In this document: positions 54,748 to 63,947 of the stretch, piece after piece | Numbering within the stretch: the first letter of the stretch is position 1 | Layout: the number at the start of each line of letters is the position of its first letter | Source of the DNA: Foetidibacter luteolus | GTDB lineage: Bacteria > Bacteroidota > Bacteroidia > Chitinophagales > Chitinophagaceae | NCBI RefSeq assembly: GCF_009650435.1 | Contig: NZ_VVIP01000013.1 | Coordinates: 134,771 to 198,770, forward strand | DNA: 64,000 nt | Reading direction: 5' to 3' | Notes under the pieces: model-generated | The model's database searches: none | Told to the model about the DNA's origin: nothing | The model's input: the letters and a program-made list of their open reading frames with translations, nothing else | Made by a program: the position numbers and the translations under genes

Positions 54748-54772
54748 AATTCTACCCCGCCGGGGTAGAATT
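54748..54772 (-). terminator. Terminator of the 79-residue gene
   Basis: A perfect stem AATTCTACCCC/GGGGTAGAATT with a three-base loop is followed by eight or nine T on the minus strand (54741-54749). It lies 22 bases after the stop of the small gene. Confidence 0.85.
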
Positions 54773-54793
54773 AAAGATTTTATAACTCCCTTA

Positions 54794-55033
54794 TTAATTT
54801 CTGCAGATTACAAATGTAAAAGGTCTGGCATCGGGCGCCTTAAACACTTTAGACAAGGCGGATGATTTTTTGAGAAACTTTCTTTTGCCAACATCAATTA
54901 CATCGTTAATTACAAGAAACATCTGGAATGTGGAAGCGTTAAAAGATATTCGCTCAATGAAACTCTTGTGTGCCCGCACATACTCTCCTATGGAGTGTTT
55001 TTCATTAATGGGAAGCAATACTTCAATTTCCAT
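54794..55033 (-). CDS. Small protein of unknown function (79 residues)
   Basis: I do not recognise the family. The sequence begins MEIEVLLPINEKHSIGEYVRAHKSF and has a mixed, soluble composition, without a signal peptide. A near-perfect intrinsic terminator follows it closely, and it stands alone on its strand. Both support it as a real transcription unit. It diverges from the FUSC gene. A TAAACTTG element (one mismatch) about 40 bases upstream could be its -7. Confidence 0.65.
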   Translation of the reverse strand: MEIEVLLPINEKHSIGEYVRAHKSFIERISFNASTFQMFLVINDVIDVGKRKFLKKSSALSKVFKAPDARPFTFVICRN

Positions 55034-55236
55034 GTTCTGGGGGTATTTTTTTATTCATCACAAGTTTAATGATATATTTTTTTGAATTCATAAAAAAATA
55101 ATTAAAAGAATGCGGTTGTGTGTTAAATTTTCCATAGCATTCGTTTAAGGTTTTTTATAAATATATGGATGGCTAAAAAGATGAATATGAACAACATGCC
55201 GGTTGAATACTAACTTTAAGGCTAAGTTTACGATCT

Positions 55237-57453
55237 ATGAATTACAGGGCTATACTGCAGAGATTTATTACCAGCCAGTACTTTTTTCACGGTTTTAGAA
55301 TAACAGCCGGGGTAATTATTCCGGCCTTTGCTTTATATTATTATGATCTTTTACTGGTAATGATGGCCCTGCCTATGGGCGCCCTTTGTGTAAGCCTGAC
55401 AGATAACCCCGGCCCCCTGCACCACCGCCGCAACAGCCTTGCCGCAAGCCTGGTAATAAATATTATTGTTGTGCTGATAACAGGGTTGGTATATCACCAG
55501 CCCATTTTAATAATTGCCTGTATTGTTTTATTTGGAATGTTTTTTTCCCTGATAGGCGTTTATGGAAACCGGGTTTCTTCCATTGGGCTGATAGCGTTAA
55601 TTGTTTTCACGTTTAACTCAGACGGGCACCTGGAAACCATTAACCTGTGGCAAACCATTTTATGGTTTGCGGTGGGCGGTATATGGTATATAATACTCAG
55701 CCTTTTTTTGCATACCCTGCAGCCTTATAAGTTTATTCAGCAATTGATGGGCGAAAGCCTGATGGAAACATCAGACTACCTGCGGGTAAAAGGAAAATTG
55801 TACAGCCGCCAGCCAGATTATACAGCCCTTTACAACCGCCTTATTGAGCTGCAGGTAAAAATTCACCAGCACCAGGATGACCTGCGGGAGATGCTGTTTA
55901 AAACAAGGACCATTATTGAAGACTCCACCGTTAAGGGCAGGATATTGATGATGATGTTTTTAGACAGTGTGGATTTGCTGGAAAGCATCATGACATCCCA
56001 GCACAACTACCAGGAGCTGCATGATGAATTTGACGGCATGGGCATACTGGAAACTTATCAAACCTGTATTGAGGCATTGGCAAATGAACTTTTTGAAATT
56101 GGCCTGGCAATACAAACCGGCCTGCAGGCCAGCCAGGATACCGACATTGATGTAATTGCCAGGCAACCCCTAAACGCGTTTCTTGCCCTGCGCAAAGAAA
56201 AATTAAGCCCGGACACTATTGAACAGTTTATAAAACTTCGCCAGATACTGTACAGCATACAGGATGTGGCAGAACGCATTAAAAGGCTGCGCAGCTTTAC
56301 CGGTTACGATAAAAAAGTTATCAGGAGCTTTAAAGGAGATATTAAACCGGATAAGGATGTAGAACACACAGAAATAAACCCGCAACTGCTTATTGAAAAC
56401 CTTTCGCTTTCATCCAATCACTTTCGCCATGCGGTAAGGGTAACAGTGGCATTGCTGGCTGGTTATATTATCTCCCTGTTTTTTCCGCTGGGGCACAGTT
56501 ACTGGATATTGCTAACCATTGTTACCATCCTTAAACCGGCATACAGTTTATCCAAGCAACGCAACATACAAAGGGTTGCCGGCACTGTGGTGGGCATACT
56601 CATCGGCTTTGGCATACTTTACCTTGTTAAAGACAGAAGCGCTCTTTTCATTATCATGATTATCGCCATGGTATTATCCTACAGCTTTATTAAAACCAAT
56701 TATTTTGTAGGTACGGCCGGGGTTACTATTTATGTACTTATCAGTTTTCATTTTTTAAGCAGCACTTCTTTTCAAACCGTTATCAGCGACAGGATAATTG
56801 ATACCATTATAGGCTGTGCCATTGCATTTATATGTTCTTTTTTTGTTTTACCATCCTGGGGGCGTGAGCAGATTAATACCTACATCATTGCCATGCTTAA
56901 AGCCAACAAAAGCTATTTTGACGCGGTGGCCCAGGCCTTTACCGGTAACCCTGTTACCAGCTTTAAGAAACAGCGGCAGGAAGCTTTTGTAGCACTTGCC
57001 AACCTTTCAGATCATTTTCAAAAAATGCTGTCTGAGCCAAAATTTCAACAGCATAACCTGCAGCTTTATCACCAGTTGGTGGCAAGTGTGCATGTGCTTA
57101 CATCGTATGTGGCATCCCTATCTTACTTTGCGCAACGCACCGGCAACAGGTATGCTAGTAAAGACTTTGAACCCATTGTAAACAAAGTAAGCATGCAATT
57201 GCAGCTAACTATAGATATTGCCGAACACCACAAAGTATCTCAACTTGATATTAAACAAACCAAGCTGCCCATACTGGAAAAAGTAAATGAACTGCTGGCT
57301 ACACGCATAAAAGAAATGGAATCAGGAAATGATGATGGCATACAATCCGTGAGAAAAACCCTGAGTGATTTAAAAACCATTACCGAACAGTTTGAACTGA
57401 TAAGCACTATTGTAACGGATGAGATAAAAATTTTGCAGAAACTGGCCGCATAA
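55237..57453 (+). CDS. FUSC-family inner-membrane protein (YccS/aromatic-acid-exporter type)
   Basis: The 738-residue protein has two membrane blocks. The first is at about residues 18-165, with VVLITGLVYHQPILIIACIVLFGMFFSLIGVYG. The second is at about 405-530, with VTVALLAGYIISLFFPLGHSYWILLTIVTILKPAYSLSKQRNIQRVAGTVVGILIGF, the signature of the FUSC domain. Long cytoplasmic helical regions follow each block. Members may export aromatic compounds, but most have no known substrate. A TAACTTTA element lies upstream; its promoter is not certain. Confidence 0.87.
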   Translation: MNYRAILQRFITSQYFFHGFRITAGVIIPAFALYYYDLLLVMMALPMGALCVSLTDNPGPLHHRRNSLAASLVINIIVVLITGLVYHQPILIIACIVLFGMFFSLIGVYGNRVSSIGLIALIVFTFNSDGHLETINLWQTILWFAVGGIWYIILSLFLHTLQPYKFIQQLMGESLMETSDYLRVKGKLYSRQPDYTALYNRLIELQVKIHQHQDDLREMLFKTRTIIEDSTVKGRILMMMFLDSVDLLESIMTSQHNYQELHDEFDGMGILETYQTCIEALANELFEIGLAIQTGLQASQDTDIDVIARQPLNAFLALRKEKLSPDTIEQFIKLRQILYSIQDVAERIKRLRSFTGYDKKVIRSFKGDIKPDKDVEHTEINPQLLIENLSLSSNHFRHAVRVTVALLAGYIISLFFPLGHSYWILLTIVTILKPAYSLSKQRNIQRVAGTVVGILIGFGILYLVKDRSALFIIMIIAMVLSYSFIKTNYFVGTAGVTIYVLISFHFLSSTSFQTVISDRIIDTIIGCAIAFICSFFVLPSWGREQINTYIIAMLKANKSYFDAVAQAFTGNPVTSFKKQRQEAFVALANLSDHFQKMLSEPKFQQHNLQLYHQLVASVHVLTSYVASLSYFAQRTGNRYASKDFEPIVNKVSMQLQLTIDIAEHHKVSQLDIKQTKLPILEKVNELLATRIKEMESGNDDGIQSVRKTLSDLKTITEQFELISTIVTDEIKILQKLAA

Positions 57454-57513
57454 CAAGGGTTACGACTGTTTATTACAGGCCCGGCATTTAAATTTGCTGG
57501 CCCGGCATTTAAT

Positions 57514-58365
57514 ATGAGTATCAGCTATTACAAAACAAGAATAGCCCCCACACCAAGCGGCTACCTGCACCTGGGCAATATTTTTTCATTTGCCCTAACA
57601 ACAAAGCTGGCCAAACAAACCGGCGCCAGCGTACTGCTGCGCATAGATGACCTTGACCAGGCCCGGGCCAACAGCGCTTACCTTAAAGACATTTTTGATA
57701 CGCTTAATTTTTTAAACATAACATGGCAGCAAGGCCCCGCCAGCGCTGAAGAATTTGAAGCCAAATTTTCGCAGGTACACCGCATGCACCTTTACAACCA
57801 GGCCCTGGATTTTCTGCAAAGCAATGGGCATGTTTTTGCCTGTACCTGTTCCCGTACAGAGATACTCAAAAAATCTCCTGTGGGCACTTATCCCGGCACC
57901 TGCCTGCATAAAAGCCTGCCGCTTAATACACCCAACGCAAGCTGGCGGCTGCGTACGTCAGCTACTCAGCCACTGTTAATAAACAACTACCTCGGCAACC
58001 CTGCAAGCTGCTACCTGCCTGCATCCATGCAGTATTTTATAGTAAGAAAAAAAGATGGCTTTCCTTCCTACCAGTTGGCATCGTTGCTGGATGATGTTTA
58101 TTATGAAGTTGATTTAATTGTTCGCGGACAAGATCTTTGGCCCTCCACAGTTGCACAACATTATCTCTCCCTGCTGTTGCCTGAAACTGCTGCCTTTCGA
58201 AGCTCGGCATTTCATCACCACCCGCTGATAATGGAACCCGGAGGTAAAAAATTATCTAAATCAGCCGGCGCTGTGTCCATTCAATACCTGCGTAAACAAG
58301 GCAAAACAGCAGACGATATATATAGTATGATAAATGACTGGGCACACGGAGAAGCCCTGCCATAA
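57514..58365 (+). CDS. gluQ: Glutamyl-Q tRNA(Asp) synthetase
   Basis: This truncated GluRS paralogue glutamylates the queuosine of tRNA(Asp). It has 283 residues and lacks the anticodon-binding domain of full GluRS. Visible features are RIAPTPSGYLHLGN (HIGH-type), a zinc site from CTCS and YPGTC, and KLSKS (KMSKS-type). GTRL-type ends are normal. The 60-base gap behind the FUSC gene contains a 14-base direct repeat (GGCCCGGCATTTAA twice, 57478-57512). Confidence 0.9.
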   Translation: MSISYYKTRIAPTPSGYLHLGNIFSFALTTKLAKQTGASVLLRIDDLDQARANSAYLKDIFDTLNFLNITWQQGPASAEEFEAKFSQVHRMHLYNQALDFLQSNGHVFACTCSRTEILKKSPVGTYPGTCLHKSLPLNTPNASWRLRTSATQPLLINNYLGNPASCYLPASMQYFIVRKKDGFPSYQLASLLDDVYYEVDLIVRGQDLWPSTVAQHYLSLLLPETAAFRSSAFHHHPLIMEPGGKKLSKSAGAVSIQYLRKQGKTADDIYSMINDWAHGEALP

Positions 58366-58385
58366 GCTGCTACCAGGGCTACAAA

Positions 58386-58463
58386 GCTGCATAGCGAACA
58401 GGACGTATAAGAGTGCGACGCAACGAAGCCTCATATTTGTTCCTCCTGCCGGGCCCATAAAAA
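58386..58463 (-). repeat. 77-bp interspersed repeat, copy 17 (subfamily A, full length)
   Basis: GCTGCATAGCGAACAGGACG, TATAAGAGTGCGACGCAACG, AAGCCTCATATTTGTTCCTC and CTGCCGGGCCCATAAAAAA. Both ends are complete. It lies 20 bases after the gluQ stop. Confidence 0.85.
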
Positions 58464-58552
58464 ATTCTTTGCTTGATATGCTTCCCGAAATTACACATCC
58501 CGCATCTAACATCTTACATAGATAAGTACTTCGTACTTCATTCTTCTTACTT

Positions 58553-58658
58553 GGCGGTGTCCCCAAGCTATCGCAAGGGGCCGGGCTTTCCGCTATTACT
58601 CCGGCACAAAAGCCAGGCACAAGCCCTCACCGGGGTAGCCGCTGCAATCCCTCACCCG
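58553..58658 (-). ncRNA. Conserved 107-bp structured element, copy B
   Basis: It matches copy A (28965-29071) at most positions, from CCCCAAGCTATCGCAAGGGG to CTGCAATCCCTCACCCG. GGCTTT-CCG and CGG-AAAGCC form the shared hairpin. It runs antisense to the gene it follows, as copy A does. Confidence 0.5.
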
Positions 58659-58767
58659 AGGGGGAACATGCTGCTATCTTTGCAGGCAAGCTTACGCTAA
58701 AACTGAATGCCCTCTCATCCTTATCTGAAATTATTATAGTTGTCATATACCATATTATTACCAGTAC

Positions 58768-58775
58768 TACTTTTG
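58768..58775 (+). promoter_or_regulatory. Possible -7 element directly before the thioredoxin-fold gene
   Basis: TACTTTTG is an exact TAnnTTTG, only four bases before the ATG at 58780. If real, the transcript would be leaderless or the start codon lies further in. The TTG upstream is 25 bases away, which is long. Confidence 0.4.
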
Positions 58776-58779
58776 CTTC

Positions 58780-59268
58780 ATGAAAAAATATCTGTATATA
58801 GTATTTCTTTTAATATTATCCTTGAATGCGAGGGCAGCTTACAGCGATTCGCTGCTATATCACCCCGATGCCAATGCCGCGGCCGATATTACAGACGCCA
58901 TAAAACAAGCAAAAGCTGAAAACAAACATGTATTGATAATGGCCGGTGGTAACTGGTGTAGCTGGTGCCATAAATTTAACCGCCTGGCAACTGCTGACAG
59001 GCAGGTTGATTCTCTTGTAAAAGCAAACTACATCGTTTATCATCTTAATTACAGCCCGGAAAATAAAAACAAGGCTGTATTCGATCACTATGGTTTCCCG
59101 CAACGTTTTGGCTTCCCGGTATTTATTGTACTTGATGCTGATGGTAACCGCATACACACCCAAAACTCAGGCTATTTGGAGCAGAATAATTATTATAGCA
59201 AACCCAAAGTGATGGATTTTTTACGGAATTGGTCTCCCAAAGCATTAAAGGCAGAAAACTACAATTAG
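58780..59268 (+). CDS. Secreted thioredoxin-fold protein
   Basis: The 162-residue product has an N-terminal signal peptide (MKKYLYIVFLLILSLNARA) and a thioredoxin-like fold. The redox motif is GNWCSWCHKF (Cys60, Cys63), and FGFPVFIVLDADGNR has the cis-Pro. It probably works in the periplasm on disulfides or cytochrome-type maturation; its partner is unknown. It precedes the SusC gene by 137 bases but appears to be a separate unit. Confidence 0.85.
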   Translation: MKKYLYIVFLLILSLNARAAYSDSLLYHPDANAAADITDAIKQAKAENKHVLIMAGGNWCSWCHKFNRLATADRQVDSLVKANYIVYHLNYSPENKNKAVFDHYGFPQRFGFPVFIVLDADGNRIHTQNSGYLEQNNYYSKPKVMDFLRNWSPKALKAENYN

Positions 59269-59311
59269 AGCCTCAACGAATTATATTACAATAAGTTATA
59301 TACATGGTATT

Positions 59312-59319
59312 TAGCTTTG
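59312..59319 (+). promoter_or_regulatory. Possible -7 element of the SusC/SusD operon
   Basis: TAGCTTTG is an exact TAnnTTTG about 86 bases before the SusC ATG. No clear TTTG lies 19-21 bases upstream, so confidence is limited. Confidence 0.35.
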
Positions 59320-59405
59320 CGGTAAGATTTAATCAGGCCGTTCTCAACAACATGCCAATTATTTTCATAATATTACCTTAAATTTTAAATCAAAACTACG
59401 ATCGC

Positions 59406-62400
59406 ATGAGAAAAGCGCTTTTATGGTGCTGGGCTTTGCTATTCTCACTGGCAGCCTACTCGCAAACCAAAGAAATTACCGGCACGGTAACCGACTCACG
59501 AACAGGTAACCCACTCGAAAATGTAACAGTAAAAACCAAGGGCGGCAAAGCCACGGCGCTTACCAGGATTGACGGAACTTTTTCCATTACAGTGGATCAG
59601 AAAATTAAGGAATTGGTATTCTCGTATGTGGGGTTTGAAGACATGGAAGTACCAGTTACCGCTTCCAGTTTCAACATTCAGCTCTTACCATCGGATAAAT
59701 CGCTCAGCGAAGTGGTGGTAGTTGGCTATGGAACCAAAGTAAAAAGAGATGTTACCGGCTCTGTAGCAAAAATCAGTGCGAAGGAAATTACCAACACACC
59801 TGCCACCAGCTTTGAAACCGCTATACAAGGCCGGGCTGCCGGTGTATTTGTGCAGCAGCAAAACGGCAAGGTAGGCCAGGGTATTAACATACGCATACGC
59901 GGCGCGGCATCGGTAACCGCCGGCAATGAGCCTTTGTATGTAATTGACGGCATTCCTGTTATTACCGCGAACCTTTCCAGCAATGGCGCTCAAACCAACC
60001 CGCTGGCAGATATTAACATGAACGACATTGAATCCATTGAAATTTTGAAAGATGCATCGGCTGCGGCTATCTATGGTTCCCGTGGCTCCAACGGCGTTGT
60101 GCTTATCTCTACCAAAAAAGGAAAATCTGGCACTTCAAAAGTTGATGTAAGCTATTTTACCGGGTTTCAAAAACCAACCCGAAAAATGAAATTCATGGAT
60201 GCCCAGCAATATGTTGACTATTTTATGAAAGCAGCTATTGGCGGTGGTAAACAGGATTATATTTATTATCCTGACGACTATGCAAACGAGCAGGAAGCCA
60301 TTGATGCCAGCATTGCTTTTGTGGAAAGCAGGCTTACAAGATATTCTGCCGGCAATGAAGACTGGAAAACAGCCAAAGTAAATACAAACTGGCAGGACCT
60401 TGCTTTTCAGGATGCACCAATATCACAATATGATGTAAATTTTTCTGGAGGCAACGATAAGACCAAATTCTTTGCATCCGGGCAGTACCTTGACCAGGAT
60501 GGTATTATGGTGCGCAATAATTACAAGCGTTACAGCGGCAGGCTGAATGTTGACCACCAGATGAACAACTGGCTGAATATAGGCATGAACATGAACTTGG
60601 CCCGCTCCAATAACTTCAGGATATCTAATGATAATGCGTTTTCAACGCCTTTGCAGATTGTGGCGTTATCACCCATCACACCTGAAATTGACCCCAGGAC
60701 AGGTTTACCAAGCGGCCAGTTGGATCCGAATACCGGCGCCCCCAACACCAACTACCCGGTTTATTATAACCCGCTGTTAAGTGTAAATAACGCTTCCTAC
60801 GAAACAAGGGTAAACAGAACTATCGGCAACTTCTATGGAAACGTAAAGCTTTCCAAACACCTGAATTTCCGTTCAGAGTTTGGTGCAGACCTGCTTTCTC
60901 AAAATGAAGAAGCTTACTACGGAACAGTAACCGCCCGCAATACTGGTGTGCCCAATGGCAGTGGCTTCTTTACATCTGATGAAATTTTGAATGTTACTAC
61001 CAATAATTTCTTCAATTATAGCAACACATTTAAAGAAATTCATGCACTGGATGTATCCGGCGGTATGAGCTACCAGAAACAAACCCGCACATCCAGCCTG
61101 GCAGAAGGTGAAACCTTCCCCAGCGATGCTTACAAGAAACTGCAAAGTGCAGCATCCAAAACAGATGCCACTACGGAATCTACAGAGTTCACTTTCCTCT
61201 CTTACTTCCTAAGGGCCAACTATAAGCTTAACGACAGGTATATCATTGCCGTAAGCGGCAGGTACGATGGTTCATCCCGTTTTGGCACCAATAACAGGTA
61301 TGGCTTCTTCCCGGCGGCTTCGGCAGCCTGGATTATGACTGAAGAAAGTTTTATGCAAAATATACACTGGTTGAACTTTTTAAAGGTTAAGGCCAGCTAT
61401 GGAATTACCGGAAATGCTGAAATAGGAAACTTCGACTGGAGGGGCCTTTACGCCGGCGATGCAGCTTATGGTGGTCAGGCCGGTCAACGCCCGATACAGA
61501 TTAAGAACCCGGATTTAAAATGGGAAACTACCGCCGGTATGGATTTTGGGCTGGAAGGCAGCATATTTAACAACCGCCTTGGTTTTGAAATTGCCTATTA
61601 CGAAAGAAGGACAAGAGATTTATTGCTTGATGTTGAAATACCTTCCACATCTGGTTTTACAACACAATTGAAAAACATTGGTAACCTTACCAACAAAGGC
61701 ATTGAAGTTACTTTAAACTCCACCAACGTATCCAACAAATCCTTCAGGTGGACAACTTCTTTAAACTTTGCCGCTAACAGGAACAAGATAACCAATCTGG
61801 GTGGCCAGGTATTGGGCGCCGACCAGAACAAAGCCAAAGAAGGCGAAGCCCTGGGTATTTTTATGGCCAGGGAATTTGCCGGCGCAGACCCTGCCAACGG
61901 AGATGCCCTGTATTATAAGAATACTTTAAAAACCGACGGAACACGTGACCGCACTACCACCAATGATTACAACGAAGCACAGGATGTGGTGATAGGCAAT
62001 CCCAATCCAGACTTTATTTATGGTTTTACCAACACGTTTGTTTACAAAAATTTTGACCTTGATGTATTGCTGCAGGGCGTGCAGGGTAATGAGAACTACC
62101 TGGGCGGCGGCCAATACATGTCTGCCAGCGGCAGTAATGGTTTTGATAACCAGACACTCGACCAGCTTGGCGCCTGGGAAAAACCCGGTGATATAACCAT
62201 GATACCCGAAGCAAGGCTTTTTTATGGCAATGGTGTAAACCCATCCAGCAGGTACATTGCCAACGGCTCTTACCTGCGTGTTAAGGCTGTTACGCTCGGC
62301 TTTAATCTGCCTGCGAAAATAGCTAAGAAAATGAAGCTGGAAAGGCTAAGGCTATATGCACGTGCACAAAACCTGTTTACCATCACAAACTATGTAGGCT

Positions 62401-62513
62401 GGGACCCCGAAGTAAATTCAGACTACCAGGTATCCAATATTAACCAGGGCGTTGATTTTTATTCAGCCCCCCAGATAAAATCTATTGTATTTGGCATAAA
62501 CATAGGTTTGTAA
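59406..62513 (+). CDS. SusC/RagA-family TonB-dependent outer-membrane receptor
   Basis: This is a 1035-residue receptor for oligosaccharides or peptides. The signal peptide is MRKALLWCWALLFSLAAYSQ. A carboxypeptidase-like regulatory domain follows (about residues 24-100, EITGTVTDSRTGNPLENVTVKTKGG). The plug domain has VVVVGYGTKVKRDVTGSVAKISAKEITNTPATSFETAIQGRAAGV and the SusC motif GINIRIRGAASVTAGNEPLYVIDGIPV. The rest is a beta-barrel to the C-terminus, which ends in Leu after aromatic strands. It needs TonB, and the Ton operon at 30694-33754 may serve it. The substrate is unknown. Confidence 0.95.
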   Translation: MRKALLWCWALLFSLAAYSQTKEITGTVTDSRTGNPLENVTVKTKGGKATALTRIDGTFSITVDQKIKELVFSYVGFEDMEVPVTASSFNIQLLPSDKSLSEVVVVGYGTKVKRDVTGSVAKISAKEITNTPATSFETAIQGRAAGVFVQQQNGKVGQGINIRIRGAASVTAGNEPLYVIDGIPVITANLSSNGAQTNPLADINMNDIESIEILKDASAAAIYGSRGSNGVVLISTKKGKSGTSKVDVSYFTGFQKPTRKMKFMDAQQYVDYFMKAAIGGGKQDYIYYPDDYANEQEAIDASIAFVESRLTRYSAGNEDWKTAKVNTNWQDLAFQDAPISQYDVNFSGGNDKTKFFASGQYLDQDGIMVRNNYKRYSGRLNVDHQMNNWLNIGMNMNLARSNNFRISNDNAFSTPLQIVALSPITPEIDPRTGLPSGQLDPNTGAPNTNYPVYYNPLLSVNNASYETRVNRTIGNFYGNVKLSKHLNFRSEFGADLLSQNEEAYYGTVTARNTGVPNGSGFFTSDEILNVTTNNFFNYSNTFKEIHALDVSGGMSYQKQTRTSSLAEGETFPSDAYKKLQSAASKTDATTESTEFTFLSYFLRANYKLNDRYIIAVSGRYDGSSRFGTNNRYGFFPAASAAWIMTEESFMQNIHWLNFLKVKASYGITGNAEIGNFDWRGLYAGDAAYGGQAGQRPIQIKNPDLKWETTAGMDFGLEGSIFNNRLGFEIAYYERRTRDLLLDVEIPSTSGFTTQLKNIGNLTNKGIEVTLNSTNVSNKSFRWTTSLNFAANRNKITNLGGQVLGADQNKAKEGEALGIFMAREFAGADPANGDALYYKNTLKTDGTRDRTTTNDYNEAQDVVIGNPNPDFIYGFTNTFVYKNFDLDVLLQGVQGNENYLGGGQYMSASGSNGFDNQTLDQLGAWEKPGDITMIPEARLFYGNGVNPSSRYIANGSYLRVKAVTLGFNLPAKIAKKMKLERLRLYARAQNLFTITNYVGWDPEVNSDYQVSNINQGVDFYSAPQIKSIVFGINIGL

Positions 62514-62535
62514 ACATCACCTTAAATAATTTTCA

Positions 62536-63894
62536 ATGAAGCACATATTTTTCTTTTCAATATTACTTACAGGCTTAGCCCTGGTTGGCTGTAACAAAAA
62601 GCTGGATACGCGGCCCACGCAAAGTATAGATGTTGATGATGCCCTGCTTACCAGTAACGATGTAAAAGTTGCGCTTGTAGGAGCTTATCGCAACTTTGGC
62701 GACAACAATTTTTATGGTGGACAATTGGCCGTTGCGTCAGAATTACTGGCTAATTCCAACGAGTTGGGATGGAGTGGCACCTTCCAGGGGCTTACACAGA
62801 TTTATAACAAAGCAATTCCAGTTGACAATGGTTTTATAACCGATATCTGGATATGGGGCTATCGGACTATTAATGATGTTAACAACGTGCTGCAGGCATT
62901 GGATGTGGTTGACGAAGATTCAAAAGACAGGGTTGAAGGCGAGGCTAAGTTTATAAGAGGCTCAGCTTTGTTTGACCTGGTAAGAATGTATGGAAAAGCA
63001 TGGAACGATGGCGACCCCAATACCAATTTAGGCGTTCCTGTTGTTGTTACACCTACTGCGGGCATAACCGAAGCCAGCCTTGTAAAACGCAACAAAGTAG
63101 CTGAGGTATATACACAGGTAATAGCAGATTTAACAGATGCCTCTAATAAACTGCCCGTTAGCAATGGCTTTTTTGCCACCAAAATTGCCGCTTTGGCCAT
63201 GCTTTCCAGGGTTTACCTGCAACAGGGTAAATATGCCGATGCTAGAGATAAAGCGAACGAGGCAATTGAACTGGCAGAAGAAAATGGGTATAGGCTTATG
63301 TCGAACTATGCTGATGCTTTTCCTTATACAGACCCACCATCCGCTACAGGAAATACTGACGAAGATATTTTTGCGATGCAGGTAACCACCAGCTCTGGTG
63401 AAAATGATTTTCAAACTTATTTTTCCGCTTTGGGCAGGGGTGATATTGCAATAGAAGATGCCCATCTGAATCTTTATGAAACAGGTGACGAACGTTTAAA
63501 CCTTTTTTACTCATCCGGAGGAACTGTTTACACTGGCAAATTTGACAATTTGTATGCTAATGTACCCGTCATCCGCCTGGCAGAACTATATCTTACCCGT
63601 GCTGAAGCTAACTTCAGATTGGGTACTTCCACCGGGGAATCTCCTGCTGACGACATTAAAAAAATCCGTGACAGGGTTGGCCTTCCGGAAATTACAGCAG
63701 CTAATTTAACACTCGCCGCCATCCTTAAAGAACGTAAGCTTGAACTTGCTTTTGAAGGCTTTAACCTGCACGACATCAAGCGCCAGGGTAAAAGCATAGG
63801 GCAATTAACATTCAATTCACCCAAACTCGTTTTCCCTATACCCATACGGGATATTAGGGTTAACCCCAACCTTGACCAAAACGAAGGATATTAA
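62536..63894 (+). CDS. SusD/RagB-family outer-membrane lipoprotein
   Basis: This 452-residue binding partner caps the SusC barrel. The lipobox puts the anchor Cys at residue 19 (LVGC). The N-terminal TPR-like helices and the C-terminal SusD part with VIRLAELYLTRAEANFRLG and LKERKLELAFEGFNLHDIKRQGK match the family. It starts 22 bases after SusC and lies in one transcript with it. No glycosidase or other substrate clue lies in the window, though genes beyond 64000 could provide one. Confidence 0.94.
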   Translation: MKHIFFFSILLTGLALVGCNKKLDTRPTQSIDVDDALLTSNDVKVALVGAYRNFGDNNFYGGQLAVASELLANSNELGWSGTFQGLTQIYNKAIPVDNGFITDIWIWGYRTINDVNNVLQALDVVDEDSKDRVEGEAKFIRGSALFDLVRMYGKAWNDGDPNTNLGVPVVVTPTAGITEASLVKRNKVAEVYTQVIADLTDASNKLPVSNGFFATKIAALAMLSRVYLQQGKYADARDKANEAIELAEENGYRLMSNYADAFPYTDPPSATGNTDEDIFAMQVTTSSGENDFQTYFSALGRGDIAIEDAHLNLYETGDERLNLFYSSGGTVYTGKFDNLYANVPVIRLAELYLTRAEANFRLGTSTGESPADDIKKIRDRVGLPEITAANLTLAAILKERKLELAFEGFNLHDIKRQGKSIGQLTFNSPKLVFPIPIRDIRVNPNLDQNEGY

Positions 63895-63915
63895 TAACGA
63901 ATTATCTCAAACAGC

Positions 63916-63947
63916 AAGGGGCCGCCAATACCAAGCAGCCCCTTTTT
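63916..63947 (+). terminator. Terminator after SusD
   Basis: AAGGGGC pairs with GCCCCTT around a 15-base loop, and TTTTT follows. It lies 21 bases after the SusD stop. It suggests that the operon ends with SusD. Confidence 0.7.

Larger units (their letters stand above)
58366..58779. other. 414-base gap with two repeats
   Basis: It holds repeat copy 17, the second copy of the 107-bp structured element and, at its end, a possible promoter for the thioredoxin-fold gene. No credible gene was seen. Confidence 0.6.

Noticed and set aside
57478..57512. 14-base direct repeat (GGCCCGGCATTTAA twice) before gluQ as an operator
   Set aside because: Only two units with a 21-base period, and the sequence is not palindromic. 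It could be simple duplication.
58261..58620. 119-codon minus-strand ORF over the end of gluQ
   Set aside because: It is composed of antisense gluQ, repeat copy 17 and part of the 107-bp element.
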